From Carallia brachiata (Eukaryota; Streptophyta; Magnoliopsida; Malpighiales; Rhizophoraceae): a stretch of 64,000 bases of DNA. How positions within the stretch are numbered: position 1 is the first letter of the stretch; each line of letters starts with the position of its first letter. The position numbers and the translations under genes were made by a program. Below, piece by piece: positions 45,820 to 57,775 of the stretch. The stretch covers positions 5,700,152 through 5,764,151 of the forward strand of contig JADCRB010000001.1 of NCBI GenBank assembly GCA_021464245.1, written 5' to 3'. Below the pieces are notes generated by a model. That model did no database searches. It was given only the letters and a program-made list of their open reading frames with translations, and was not told the DNA's origin.

Positions 45820-46275
45820 ATCATCGGGGGACCATCGATGGGAATCTCAACATCAGCAATAAAGTCTTATGTTAGCAAGGTCTTGAATGTCCAGATAAAG
45901 CAGCCTCAAGAAGTCGACCCTCCCATAACCTTCACCGACGAAGACTTGCAAAGAGTAGAGTATCCCTACAAGAACCTCTTAGTCATAGAAGCTGTGGTAA
46001 ACGAATACGAAGTGCAAAAGGTTCTATGGACACAGAGAGTTCGGTGGACATCTTGTTTGCAAAAGCCTTTGAAAGATGGGCTACAAGGCAGAGATGTTGA
46101 AACTAATATATTGTCCACTCTTTGGGTTTTTGGGCAATCCCATAACCCTAGAAGGTTCAATTGAACTCTTGATTCTTTTGGGAAGTCCCCTGCAAACCCA
46201 ACAAGTCAATCTGGAATTCTTGGTAGTCCGCTCTCTCTTCTCCTACAATTTTATCTTGGGTAGGCCCGCTCTCTA
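45820..46275 (+). pseudogene. Gypsy aspartic protease remnant
   Basis: Starts with the linker INVIIGGPSMG and continues FTDEDLQRVEYPYKNLLVIE, standard for plant gypsy. The active site lies in a shifted frame as VDTESSVDILFAKAF (near 46025-46070): the expected DTGSS reads DTESS, so the catalytic loop glycine is lost. At least one frameshift lies around 46015-46025. Confidence 0.8.
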
Positions 46276-46429
46276 AGCTTTTGATGCTATCTTGTCGATC
46301 AAGCACTTGAAGCTAAAATTCAGTGAAGTTTGGAAAAACCAAAAGTAGGCAAATGAGCTGTAGGTAGCTTGGATAAAAGAAAATTGTATACTCAATCTTA
46401 AAGTACCTTAGGAGCGGGGAGTTCTGGGT

Positions 46430-47330
46430 GAAAGGCTAGTGCAAGTACCTTTGGACCTAGCTGAGCTAGAGAAGACTTTTCAAATAGGAAAAAGATTAAG
46501 CCCTAAGTTGAGAGATGAGGTCACAAATTTTTTGCAAAGCAATGCCGATGTCTTCGCTTGGGTCCCTGCTGATATGCCAGGAATTGACCCCAAGGTTATG
46601 TCCCATAGACTTGGTGTTGATCCTAGTTACCTCCCGGTCAAGCAAAAGAAGAGGAACTTTGCCCCTATGCGGTAAGTGGGGATAGAAGTGGAAACTGAGA
46701 AACTATTGTAAGCGGGTTCATCAAGGAAGTGGCATATCGACGTGGTTGGCTAATTTTGTCATGGTTGGGAAGGCGAATGGGAAATGGAGAATATGTGTGG
46801 ATCACAAAGATCCCAACAAGGCTTGCCTGAAATTTAGCTACCCTTTAGCCCAAATTGACCAACTAAACGATGATATGTCGAGTCATGAATTGTTGACGTT
46901 CATGGAAGCTTTTACAAGCTACAATTAAATCCCAATGTACGAGCTGGATCAGGAGAAAATCGCTTTCATCATCGGGAAAGACACTTATTGTTACAGGGTA
47001 ATGCCCTTCGGATTAAACAATGTAGGAGCTATCAATCAAAGATTGGTGAACAAAATGTTCAAGCCCTAAATCGGAAAAAATGTTGAAGTTTATGCAAATG
47101 ACATGTTGGTGAAAAGTAGGACCTCACAAGACCATATTTAAAACCTGTAAGAAACGTTCAACATGCTGAATAAGTACAACATAAAGCTCAACCCCACAAA
47201 GTGTGTTTTTGAGGTCCAATTAGGGAAGTTCCTAGGGTTTTTAGTACCCCGTCGTGGCATTGAAGTGAATCCAGAGAAGATATTGGCTATCCTTGACCTC
47301 CCATTTCCCACCAACATTTAGGAAGTCTAG
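46430..47330 (+). pseudogene. Gypsy reverse transcriptase remnant
   Basis: Upstream connector DVFAWVPADMPGIDPKVMSH, then the RT core: GKWRICVDHKDPNKAC, FSYPLAQIDQL, MPFGLNN, and the YxDD box at 47091-47102, which reads YAND, so one catalytic aspartate is changed. It continues LNPTKCVFEVQLGKFLGF and IEVNPEKI. Stops at 46675, 46926 and about 47068 and 47141 interrupt it. Inactive. Confidence 0.9.
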
Positions 47331-47919
47331 GTCCCGAACAACATGCTAGCCCACCTTAATTACTTTATTTCCTGAGCAAGAGACAAACAATAGTTGTTCT
47401 TTCAAATTCTAAAGAAAGTACCCCAATTCTCCTAGACAGAGGACTGCAAAAAGCATTCTAGTAGTTGAAAACCTATCTAACATCTGCCCCACTATTAAAT
47501 AAGCCTGTGGAAGGGGAAGGGCTATATGTACCTTGCGGTCAGCCCCTGGGCTGTCAGCTCTATAGTTGTCTGAGAAAAAGACTTCCTCTAAAAGCTAGTG
47601 TACTACGCCAGCAAAGTGTTGCAAGGGGTAGAATAAAAATATCCGAAGATAGACAAAGTGGCCTACACTCACATCATCACTGCCCAAAAGTTGAGGCCCT
47701 ATTTCTAGGCTCATAAAATCATCATGCTCAAAGACCAACCACTGCGGCAGATCTTACAATGACTAGATATAGCTGGGCGTATACTACAGTGGGCTATAGA
47801 ACTTGGAGAATTTGATGTCACGTTCTAGCCCAGGAAAGTGATCAAGGGTCAAGTCCTAGCCAATTTCATGAATGAGTGCATGAGTTTCCAAAGGTTGTTA
47901 GAGGCATCCCCACTATCTA

Positions 47920-48405
47920 AATATTGGACAATGCACATGGATAGATCTTCGAGAAAAAAAAAAAAGCGGGGCTGGGATTGTCATCAATGGTCTCAGAGGG
48001 GGTAACACTGAAATGTGCACTTAATTTGAATTCTCAACCTCTAACAATGACATAGAGTATGAAAGCCCTGTTGATAAGCTTGGACATGGCCAGAGCCTTA
48101 AGAGTGAGGAAATTGAAGATTTATAGCAATTTACAAATAATTGTTAGGCAAATGATGGGAACTTATAAAGCCAAAGAAGACATTATGACACTGTATTTGA
48201 AACAAATAAAAAAGATCCAGAAGGAATTGTACCAAATAGGCGCCGCCCAGCTCAAAATAATCAAGATCCCGATGGCAGAAAATATGAGAGCAGATGAGCT
48301 TTCTAAGCTTCAGCTAGTAGAAACAAGTGCGGTACAAAAAATGATGGCAATCAAAACAATCTCAAAGATGAGTCACACACTGACAATTGTGATGAGTTTG
48401 TAGCA
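47920..48405 (+). pseudogene. Gypsy RNase H remnant
   Basis: A shifted start near 47935 corresponds to the FVDGSS segment. The open part 48059-48403 reads LLISLDMARALRVRKLKIYS, then QIIVRQMMGTYKAKED and PMAENMRADELSKL, the second half of a gypsy RNase H. An A-run near 47955 marks a likely frameshift. Confidence 0.85.
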
Positions 48406-48579
48406 AGGAGAAACTTGGATAGCCCGTATCATAGACTATGTGCAGGATGGCAAGCTGGCCGAGGATAGGTTAGAAGCAAGGCGAGTAAGGTGCCGCGTAG
48501 CCCCGTACACCTTGATAGAGGGTAGGTTGTATAGGAGATCTTTCAGCTTCCTACTCTTAAAATGCTTAACCCTTGAATA

Positions 48580-49640
48580 ATAAAACTATGTTCTATGAAA
48601 AATTCACGAAGGAATTTGTGGAAACCATATTAGAGGAAGGATAATAGAAACCAAGGCACTAAAACAGGGCTTTTTCTGGCCCACGATGATAGCGGACTCG
48701 ATCGAGTTGGCAAAGCCTGCGAGCAATGTAAGAAATTTGCAAACTAGTCACATGCCCCAACCACCTTTCTTAGTCTCATCCCAACACCCTAAACCTTTGC
48801 CCATCGGGAACTAAACATAATCAACCCCTTTCCTATTGCCATGGGAGGAGGGAATTTTGCAGTGGTGGTAGTAGATTACTTCACCAAATGGGCAGAGTCT
48901 GAAGCCCTACCTACCATAACTAAGGCAAACATACAAAAATTTATTTGGAAAAACATCATCTGCCAATTTGGGATCCCTTGGACCATCATCACCGATAACA
49001 AAAAGTAATTCGACAATACTAAGCTTAAGGATTTTTATGAGGAGATGGGCATACACTTAAAATTCGCAACTGTGCAGCATCCCTAGACCAATGGACAAAT
49101 AGAGGTAACAAATAGGACTATCATCACAAGACTTAAAAAAAAAGCTAGGAAAAGGGAAGGGAACTTGGGCTAATGAGCTACTGGGAGTTTTTTGGGCGTA
49201 CTGAACTACGCCACATTCTTCCACCAGCGAGACACCTTTTGCCTTAGCATTTGACTCGAAGGCTATGGTGCCCACAAAAGTTGGAGAGCCCAATCACAAG
49301 AACCTCTACTTTCAAGAAGGCAGTAACGAAAAGGGAATTTGAGAAAACCTGGACCTGGTCAAAGAAATGATTAACTTAACTTCCTACAAATAAAAAATGA
49401 CACAATACCACAACGAGAGGACCCAAGAACGCTTATTTAAGAAGGGAGACTTAGTTCTTTAGAAATGGGAATTACAAAAAGCGAAGAAAGAACCAGCAAG
49501 CTTGCACCAAACTGGAAAGGGCCATATCAAGTGTTTGAAGTCGTATTGCCAAGAAGCTACAAGCTCCATGGAACTATGATCACAAGGGTATGGAACTCAG
49601 CCAATATAAGAATCTTTTATTAGTGATATCTACGTTCTTC
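48580..49640 (+). pseudogene. Gypsy integrase remnant
   Basis: Reads IHEGICGNH (HHCC side), GFFWPTMIADSIELA, then the D,D,E core across shifts: VVDYFTKWAESEALP (about 48868), IITDNKK (about 48988) and GQIEVTNR (about 49092). All three acidic positions are still encoded. It continues with TPFALAF, FEKTWTW-like sequence and a C-terminal KLAPNWKGPYQVFEV stretch (about 49498-49545). Stops interrupt at 49007, 49084 and elsewhere. Confidence 0.87.
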
Positions 49641-49733
49641 TTGAAACAAGATTGTAATGATAAAATCCAGCAAGAAAGGGGTATAATAAAATGATACAAC
49701 TAGTTCCATGATAGATTCATTATCCCAGCATAG

Positions 49734-49897
49734 TTTAATTGCCCCTAAAAGACCTGGTGAACCCCAAGCAACTAGAATCCTGACACATGTTAACTGCTCC
49801 TGAAAGAACTGGTGAACTCCAGGTACCTGAAATCCTATCGTTGTTTAATTGCCCCTAGAAAACCTGGTGAACTCCAAGCATCTGAAGACCTTACACC
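49734..49897 (+). repeat. Three tandem units of about 55 bp in the gypsy 3' region
   Basis: Units start at 49734, 49790 and 49844 and share ttgcccct.aaa, then cctggtgaactccaagc. They lie right after the integrase end. Confidence 0.85.
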
Positions 49898-52800
49898 ATT
49901 GAAAGAAAAGAAAAATGAGAGTATTATAGCAGTTTTATTCCCAAAAGAATCAAATACAAGGCTGCAGTTATTTTTTGGTCAGCTAGAAAGCCAAATAGCT
50001 CATCAAGCAATACAAAACACCGGCACATCTCAACCACAATCCAACCACATAGTAGAACTAGGGAAAATATCAAAACATAAAAAAAAAGAAAAGGGGAATA
50101 AGAGAGCCCAACATATAACGGGGCTCTAAGAAAAATACTCCTTTGGCAATTCTATCGTCATGAGATGACCTCTAGAGGCTAAGGTTACCTAGCTTTAAGG
50201 GGTATGGATGCTTCCCTAGTCCAATGGCCTGCACGGTAAACCGAGCCACCTACAACACATGATCTCCCTTCAATCAAATAGAAGGTGCTGCAACCTTTGA
50301 GCGAGAAGGCGCCCCACTTAATACAGAGCATTTAGGTGTACGCAGAACCCCCATAAGAAGAAAACGCAGGGAATAATTCCTCTTGATGTCACCATTACCT
50401 AAAAAGGAGGAAGTAGGAAACCCTCTCTAGACCCACAACTACCCATCACAAACATTAAAGCTTAGAGGGTAATTATGACATTAAGAAAAGGATCCCCACT
50501 CCCCCGCACACAAGGATGTCGTCGCCACTAGAGTAAGAGAACCATCAAATAAATAACTAACGAAGAAAAGTTGGGGGCACAGATGACTCTATGCCCTCCC
50601 TCTATTATATAGAGAAGAATACAAACACGCCACAATCAACCAAGTCTGCAGACGTGATGCAAAACTAACAAAGGCTACACATCGAGAGGACAACATAATC
50701 AATGAAAAACGAGACAAGGATACCTTAATACATAAAGCAAAAAAGTAACCATCTCAAATGCGCATTGCCCGAGGTCCCCTAGTCTCCTTAGACTATCTCA
50801 CTACCAAACATCCTAGAAGGGCAAACACACTTGTCGTTGCCTAGCAGGATAGCAGTGTGAAGCTTCTTTAGAAAGAACCACGACATTGACCAGTCTTCTG
50901 ATCTTTAGAACACCGCCGTCAATAGGCCCACAGAGACTCAAGAAACTAAAGGGACAGAGGAAATAAAAACTACAAACATAACCGAATAACTTCTCTTGAT
51001 GTCACAAATACCCTAGAAAACGGAGAAAGAAGCAACACATGCTATTCAACCATAAGATAACAACATAAAAAACCACATTAGTACTGGAAACATGATGAAA
51101 AGAAGTAACAGAAGACCCCTTTTTACAAGGGCAAAACGCAGCAATAAAGACACATGTCAACAACAAAAAATTAAAGGCTTATAAAAGAAAAACGGTAGGA
51201 ATGATTGACATAATGACAAATGCATTTATTTATTCATTATTTAGAAAGATATAGTAAGTAAAACAGCAATCTAAAGGAAAAATACAAAATATAAATTCAC
51301 ATGCCCCGCTAGGATTCAGTGACTAGGGGATACAGATTAGTGGGGCTTGTTCATGAGCAGTTGTGAAAGCCAAATCGAGCATACCATAGACTTGAAGGAG
51401 CCTCCAAAGATGTTCAAGTTCCCCTTAATGCTTCCTCTCATTTTGAAAGAGTTGTTGCTGCAGCTCATGATGTTGGAGACTCTTCTTTGACAACTCCTTC
51501 TTCACCTCCTCTAGTTACTTTGTTGCAATCTCTGAAGAAGATACAACATAATTAACCTGAAATTCGAGCTTTTTTAGTCAGGCTTCCTGCGCCTTGAGGC
51601 CATGGGCCAACTCTGTTGTCACGCCACGCTATACCACTTAAGGCTGCATTCTTTTCTCGCTTCACTTTAAGCTTTGCTGTCACGCCGCTTCCTAATTCAA
51701 GACTCTTCAACTTGGCCAGTGCCGTGAGGCCGGAGTTAAAGCTCCTCTCTAACTCAACAACAATGATAAAAAAAATTATCTCCATTGCCCAAAACCCCCT
51801 CAGGATTAGGGAAAAAAAAATGCATGACAGAACATCGTCCTACATGAGGGTCCCCCTATCTTGAGTGGGACAAACGCCCAGAGTACTCCTAGTCGGCCTC
51901 AAAAGCATCTCCATAGAAAACTTCAAGCTTAGATAAATATACTCCTCAAAAGGATGGGGTAAAACATCGCCCCTCCTACTCTAGACATCATCAGCTTAAG
52001 CGCCATGGGAGGGAGGAGACAAGTCAATAGAGGGCAGATGGGCGGCTCCTCTTATTTGAACCTAAACAATGGAACCATCATCACGAGATAACGGAAGAGG
52101 CACCCTCTCCTCCAGGCCATCACTGCCCTATGATAAGACGAAGGCCACGACTAGGGACACAAAAACAATAATGGCCTACCTTTGCAAACGTCCCCACCTT
52201 CAACCAACCCAGTAGTACTCACACTCTGCTTACCGAATTGCAATGCATAACTTCTTAACTTGTTGCCAATAGATATTGATATATTATCCATCTCGCTACC
52301 TAGAACACTTGAATGATAAAACAAGAATGAAAAATAAACTAAACATAAAAGAAGTCATGACTCCTTTTTATAAAGAAAAAGGTATCTAGAGAGTTAAATT
52401 CGTCAATCTCCCTAAAAAGAGAATCCCAGACAAAGGTAAGGAACCACAATCATGGTTCGGGACAATGCTCTCAATAACAGCCAGACCCCTAATGATGCGC
52501 CTACTAAGAGAGACCCTCTCACTTGGAGAAACACCAAATTGGAAGCCTCCAAAGCCTCGACAAAGCACTACTGCGGTCTCCACAACCTCTTCAAAGACTC
52601 AAAAACTGACGGGACCATGACATGGATCCTGAAAAGGCAATCACAGGCGAGGAAGCACCAAACTATGATTGGCGACATCACCATACCCTTCTAACCCATC
52701 CAAGTAAACGAGAACGGGGGGGTACGTTGGCTCAGATCCATATACGAAACTCCATGACTTCTGATTTCCAAGAATGCACAATATGCGAATCCCTTTGCAA

Positions 52801-54412
52801 GCAACTGACCGGGGTACAATAACAGGAAAGAAATCATGTGCCTGACCAAACTCGTGCAATAACATCACCTTAACCCTACTCAAAGAAAGAAGGGTAGCCT
52901 CGTCCAGGTTTAAGAAGGCTTAAGATTACGGGTAAGCATTGTTTCCTCTAATCGGGTTTATAAAAAAACACCCATTACACCATTCCCCAACATCCTCAAC
53001 AGAACAGAAGTCACCCTCCAGGCCAACAAAGTGGGAATAAAACCTATCCCATTTTAGAAAAAAACCCCCTGATCCCTAGGGTAGCAAGTACAAGGAAAAA
53101 ATCTGAAGAAGTATCCTTCCTATAATTGCGATGCCCATATAGGAAGCCAATAGTAATAGCCTCGTCAAGAGAGACCAGGAATATGAAACCAACTAGCTGA
53201 GAGTAATACCCAAAAGGACTACAAACTCCTGAATAGAATGATGAAGAAGAAAGTGTGCACGGGCCGTGACTTGGGCAGAATATATGCTTATGAAGTCAGG
53301 TAAAAGACGACAAGATCTCTCAGAACAAACAGAGAGTGCCACAACACTTCGTGTCGATTTGGTAGTTTTCCCGCAAGACTCCTGTCTCCAAGTCCCCCAC
53401 TCGTAATCCAATGGACCATCGACAGCCCACATAATGGGTAATTGAGTGAACTTGTTGAACTGGGGGATTGGATCTACGGATCCAAGTCCCTTCATGCCTA
53501 GCCATTTATAAATTATGGTGAGTAGCATCATCCTCGAAAAGGAAGAAGTTTGACGAAGAAGACCTGACACTAGGTTGGGATGAAACGGCGACTCATAACA
53601 GAGGTTCCCAGGCATGGCACATCGATACACTAGGATGACCATCCCTTGGAGGATTCCTCCCGACAGTCGAACGTGTATGAGGGACCTGAGAAGATAAACC
53701 ATGACCTGGCCCCTCCGACGTGTGTCTAGCCATGCTCCTCATCCAGATACAGGCCTACTACCCTAGGCCATAAGTATCACCCTTTGACTATTTATCTAAA
53801 ATTCTTGCGGGAGGAAGAAATTGAAAAAGTTGAAGGTAGAGAAGTTGAAGAAAAAGACAAGGGAACTCCTTAGAAAAGAAAATGCACTACTCTTGAGGGT
53901 GACGCTTCGAATGCATGCTAATAAGTTTCAGAAAAAGATGAATAGACAAGAAATAGTCTATCCAAGAAGACACAACCAATTTCAAAAGCAAAGGTTTTAC
54001 TAAAATTAATAGCACTTTACAAAAGATATGATCAAGTTACGATGTACTTTTCATTACCTAAATAGCAAAACCTACTGCCCCTCATCCCTAATGGTGAGTC
54101 GTCTCCTTGTGGTGCAACAATAACATTATCCACCAATTGCTTCTTGTATGACATAATATTCAACCCTAGAAAAAATTGCTCAAAGTCCTAGACTAGAGTT
54201 CGTATGCGATGTCCGAGATCATAGAAACAAGTCTGATGGCGGTCACCTTCAGTTCCCAAGCACGACTGGTAGGGTCTTCTTAAAAGCAAAGGGAACCTTT
54301 GGACCTGCCTCCAACTCGACAGCCCTTGTCGACAGGTCAACAACCCATTTCTCCAAACCTTTAACATCTTTTCGATAACACTTCAGATTTCTCTCCAACT
54401 CTTATATATGGG
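49898..54412. other. Long 3' non-pol region of the gypsy element
   Basis: About 4.5 kb without pol homology. It holds a G-rich tract (gttgggggcac, near 50570) that could be a polypurine tract and the antisense open frame at 53193-53702. Otherwise short ORFs only. Long 3' regions of this kind are known in Tat-lineage elements. Confidence 0.6.
53193..53702 (-). CDS. Antisense ORF in the gypsy 3' region (169 codons, possible Tat-type aORF)
   Basis: The longest uninterrupted frame of the window outside the two genes. It runs opposite to gag-pol. Peptides such as MPGNLCYESPFHPNLVSGLL and PIPQFNKFTQLPIMW loosely recall the antisense-frame proteins (putative gypsy-type transposon domain) described for Tat-lineage elements, where a P.HPF..LL block is followed by a hydrophobic helix and a PT...F block. 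I cannot confirm the family by eye. It has no signal peptide, and its function is unknown even in known cases. It could also be open by chance. Confidence 0.4.
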   Translation of the reverse strand: MVYLLRSLIHVRLSGGILQGMVILVYRCAMPGNLCYESPFHPNLVSGLLRQTSSFSRMMLLTIIYKWLGMKGLGSVDPIPQFNKFTQLPIMWAVDGPLDYEWGTWRQESCGKTTKSTRSVVALSVCSERSCRLLPDFISIYSAQVTARAHFLLHHSIQEFVVLLGITLS

Positions 54413-54652
54413 TCTGGTGTCAGCTCAACGCCTACTATAAATACCTACTTGACCAACTGTTTTTTAGGTAAGCATTTATTACTCATTCCATACATCATCT
54501 ATTGTTTTTTGTGTGTTTATCTCTGACTTAAGCATCAGAGGGCTAACGCCGAGCTAAACCCTGACACCTTAACCTCTCTGTCTTGCGGGCCCATTAGCTT
54601 GGAGGTCTCAATGTGACCAACCGAAGTCCCCACAGTATATTTAAATTGATCA
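54413..54652 (+). repeat. 3' LTR of the gypsy element (recognisable part)
   Basis: Aligns with 43894-44132. A TATA-like ctactataaatacc (54431-54444) is better preserved here than in the 5' copy. The first 100 or so LTR bases are too diverged to place, so the true start may lie near 54300. Confidence 0.78.
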
Positions 54653-54657
54653 ACGAG

Positions 54658-56030
54658 GTTGTCCTTGGTGGGTAGCCAATTGTCGACCACCCTCCATATG
54701 AAGAGATGGAATTTTAAAAGGACTCTCAGCTACCAAATACGCCTCCAAGTTATCGGTTTCACCTAAAAGGAACTTTCTGAGTCCCTTAAATCCTTCCATT
54801 CTAGAGATAGTCCATGGTAACCTAATTTGACAATATATTGATAGCATGCATCGTAAAGCCATACAATAGTGTCTTCTCTTGAGCATTAACTCAGAGCAAT
54901 ACTGCATATGGCATCCGTTTCTTAGGGGAAAAAAAAGGACCTAAGTAAGCTAACGTTCCACACTGCTTTCCTCTAGTGGATCAGATTGCTGACGAGAAGA
55001 GCCTTCGGTTGGGCCGGTCTTACAGTATGAATAGAAAAAGAAGGCAAGTTAGGGATCCACGCCTCGTCCCATATGGGTATTCTCTTCCCATCTCCTATGG
55101 CCCATTTCACCCCTTTATTGAGTAGGGCTTAGCCTTGTTTCAAACTGCACTAGCCCAATGATTCTCTAGTGCATTTTGGAGCATTTAGAAAGGAAGTAGC
55201 TAGGAAATATTTATCTTTTAGAACTCTGGCACACAGTGCCTCAGGGTATTAGAGTTTTTTGACTCTTTGAAAATGAGGGTCTCAACACCCATTTGTTTAG
55301 CCAAGCTCTTCCATGATGCCCATGATATTTTCCAGTCTGCATCTTTTGCCCCCAGACCTTGCCACACACCTTATCAGGAAGCTTGAGTATTGTCACGGTA
55401 TAGACTGGGATTTAGGTTGCGACCACTTTGATCAATATAGGTCTCCCTGTTTGTGATAAGAGTTTTCTTTTCCATGCTTCAAGTTTTGACTCCATCCTTT
55501 GAATTAGGAACTCAACTACTTGTGTTTTGGATCTAGCCAGTTTAATTGAAAGCCTCAAGTATTTTTCTTTATCACATAAAGGTCCTATGCCCAGAATATG
55601 TTGGATATCTTCTCTAAAACCCTTAGGGGTATTGCGACTAAAATCAAGACCAGATTTGTGAGAATTAATGGTTTGTCTAGAGGCTTAGCAGTAAAATATA
55701 ATCAAAGCTAGGATTCTTTTGGCCTCCAATTTCAGTGCTTGACCGAATAGAAAAGTGTCATTAGCCAAAAAAAGCATGTGAGAGAATAGGGCAATGTGGA
55801 GCTACAGAGAGGCCTCTTAGGCGTTGGGTGTCAACTGCCTTGGTTAGCTTACGTGAAAACGCATATGTAACAAAGAAAAAAAGATAGGGGGAGAGAGAGT
55901 TACTTTGGTGCAAACCTCTCAATGGTTTACATATTGTTGCTATTATTATTTGGTAAAAATATGTTGTCAAAACCAAACTAATTATCAAACTAAAAAAAGT
56001 CAGAAAACCCAGGGTTAATCTGTTCATTTC
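54658..56030 (-). pseudogene. L1-type LINE, 5' part: reverse transcriptase remnant
   Basis: Minus strand. From 56027 down it reads CKPLRGLHQSNSLSPYLF (RT motif GLRQGDPLSPYLF), RLRGLSVAPHCPILSHAFF, then in a shifted frame LANDTFLFG (55757-55768 holds LAND in place of the catalytic FADD). It continues KEKYLRLSIKLARSKTQVVE, RMESKLEAWKRKLLSQ and, next to the gypsy, FIWRVVDNWLPTKDNLV. Sequence upstream of the RT core is missing, so the copy is 5'-truncated. It is continuous with 42950-43785 once the gypsy element is set aside. Confidence 0.85.
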
Positions 56031-56044
56031 AAATCTAAAATTAA

Positions 56045-56165
56045 AAAAGTTATTGTTTTTTATTAATATTTTAATATTAAAAATTAAGAAAAAAAAAACT
56101 CATCAAGGACATGTCAAAGTGGCATGTCCCTGTAGCAAGGTTTTTTTAAAAATTATATTTTATAA
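56045..56165. repeat. Repeat flanking the LINE, related to 42755-42880
   Basis: Shares ttaatattttaatattaaaa, an A-run, then a GGCA(C/T)(A/G)TC.CTGTAG block and an aattatattttat end with the copy left of the LINE, in the same orientation. Confidence 0.55.
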
Positions 56166-57539
56166 TTCCATTTCGATTCTACGTCATTAACATTCTAATT
56201 CTCATTATCATTCTACACCAGAAACTAAATGACTTCGTTTTTAATAACTACTACATATAATCAAACATGTTATACAATCTATAAAGAGACATACACATAT
56301 TAGTGATTAAAAACTAATTAGTTTGGTTTTTGGTGTAGAATGAGAATCAAATTCAGAATCATAATCAAGTGGAATCGAAAACGAAATTGTAAATTGTATA
56401 GCATGTTTGTCTTACTCCGTAATCGTACTAAGATTTTCAACTTGTACATATATGGTTCAATTTAAAAATCGAGTTCATAATCAAATTTAATTTTCTTTCA
56501 TTACCTTTTAGTTCATTTAAAAGTAATAATTGAAATGTGATAAACATTTTGTATTACAAATTAAAAATATTGTTTAAATTCATAAGAATATAACATATCA
56601 TATTACATTTAAAAATAAATCACATAAGAAAAAAAATTAATGCGTTTTCAATGTACCATAATGTTTATGTCGTCATCAATATAAGTAAAATAAAATTGTT
56701 CTAGATTATTAATATTACTTTTATTATTATTTCAAATTAATAAACATAAATATAAAATTATAATAATATATCAAATTTAAAGTAATAATTATTTGTTGAT
56801 AATTAAATATTTTTTAATATGTACAATGTTTAATAATAACAAATATTTATATATTATAATGAACACTGAGAGAGGTAGAAAGATGGGGGAATGAGAATTA
56901 TTAACAGGTGGTTGGATTTGCGTTTTGTATTTTTTATTTGGCTGTCAAAGTTACTTTTTGTTAAAAAAATGACTAATTAGAAAAAATAACTTTGGGTTAA
57001 TTTTAAGAACATACTACAATAGATGATATCTTTTAGCTAAATTACCCATAATAATATTAATTTATTCTTAACCTGCAATTTGAGAAACATGTCAAACCAA
57101 CTTTGATACTTGATACTTGTGTTAATAGTAGACATTTCATGATACCGTGGATTAGAGGCTTGGATTGTGAGACTAACAATGGATGTGTTAAAGGAAAATG
57201 ATTTTGAACAAACGAGAGCACATCTAACTTTCTTTTTCAATATATAAGGAAGCATGTAAATATGTACAATAATCACAAAAGTGTGAGTTTTATTACACCA
57301 TATTAGACCATCTATTTTGACCAACGTTCGTACTTTTTTTTTTTTCCTTTTGTAAATAATCGAGGTTAGGAAGATACATGAAAGTTAATCTTCAGATGTC
57401 TAATTACTATTTTCACATAAGAAAGAGTATAAAATAAACTGGTAGAAAAATATCTATTCAAATAAATTGTTATTAATATATCTTATTTAATGAATTTTAC
57501 TAAAGAAAAAAAGATTATATATTGTAATAAATATATAAG
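56166..57539. other. AT-rich intergenic stretch
   Basis: Inverted echoes at about 56175-56225 and 56325-56370 (cattctaattctcattatca / aatgagaatcaaattcagaa; tagtgattaaaaactaatt region between) suggest a decayed foldback element. The 95-codon ORF on the minus strand at 57037 has no domain signature. No gene. Confidence 0.45.
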
Positions 57540-57775
57540 ATGCATTTTTATTTAATGAATTCTTATTTATAAATATCTAAGATACATTTTTACGAGACTA
57601 ATTTAAATTTAAAAGAGGTAGAATTACAATATGGAAAAAATATCTAAAATAGTCATTTATTATTTACACAGCAACAACTAATGTTAATTTAACCAAACAC
57701 TATAATTTTATTTTGTTTAATAGTAATCAGTAATAGCAACAACAATAATCATCAAGTAAACTAAACAGAACCTTA
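57540..57775. repeat. Dispersed AT-rich repeat, second copy
   Basis: Contains aaaatagtcattta, aatagtaatcagtaata and a right end aagtaaactaaacagaacct that match 17150-17530 in the same order. Diverged; left end not fixed. Confidence 0.5.

Larger units (their letters stand above)
43786..54652 (+). mobile_element. Ty3/gypsy (Tat-like) LTR retrotransposon, 10.9 kb, inserted in a LINE
   Basis: The left end TGTTAGG and the right end TTGATCA are flanked by identical 5-bp sites ACGAG (43781-43785 and 54653-54657). Order: 5' LTR, primer-binding site, gag, protease, reverse transcriptase, RNase H, integrase, then a long 3' non-pol region of about 4.8 kb and a 3' LTR. The pol order with RNase H before integrase defines Ty3/gypsy; the long 3' region with an antisense frame suggests the Tat lineage (inference). 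All frames are interrupted. Confidence 0.88.
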
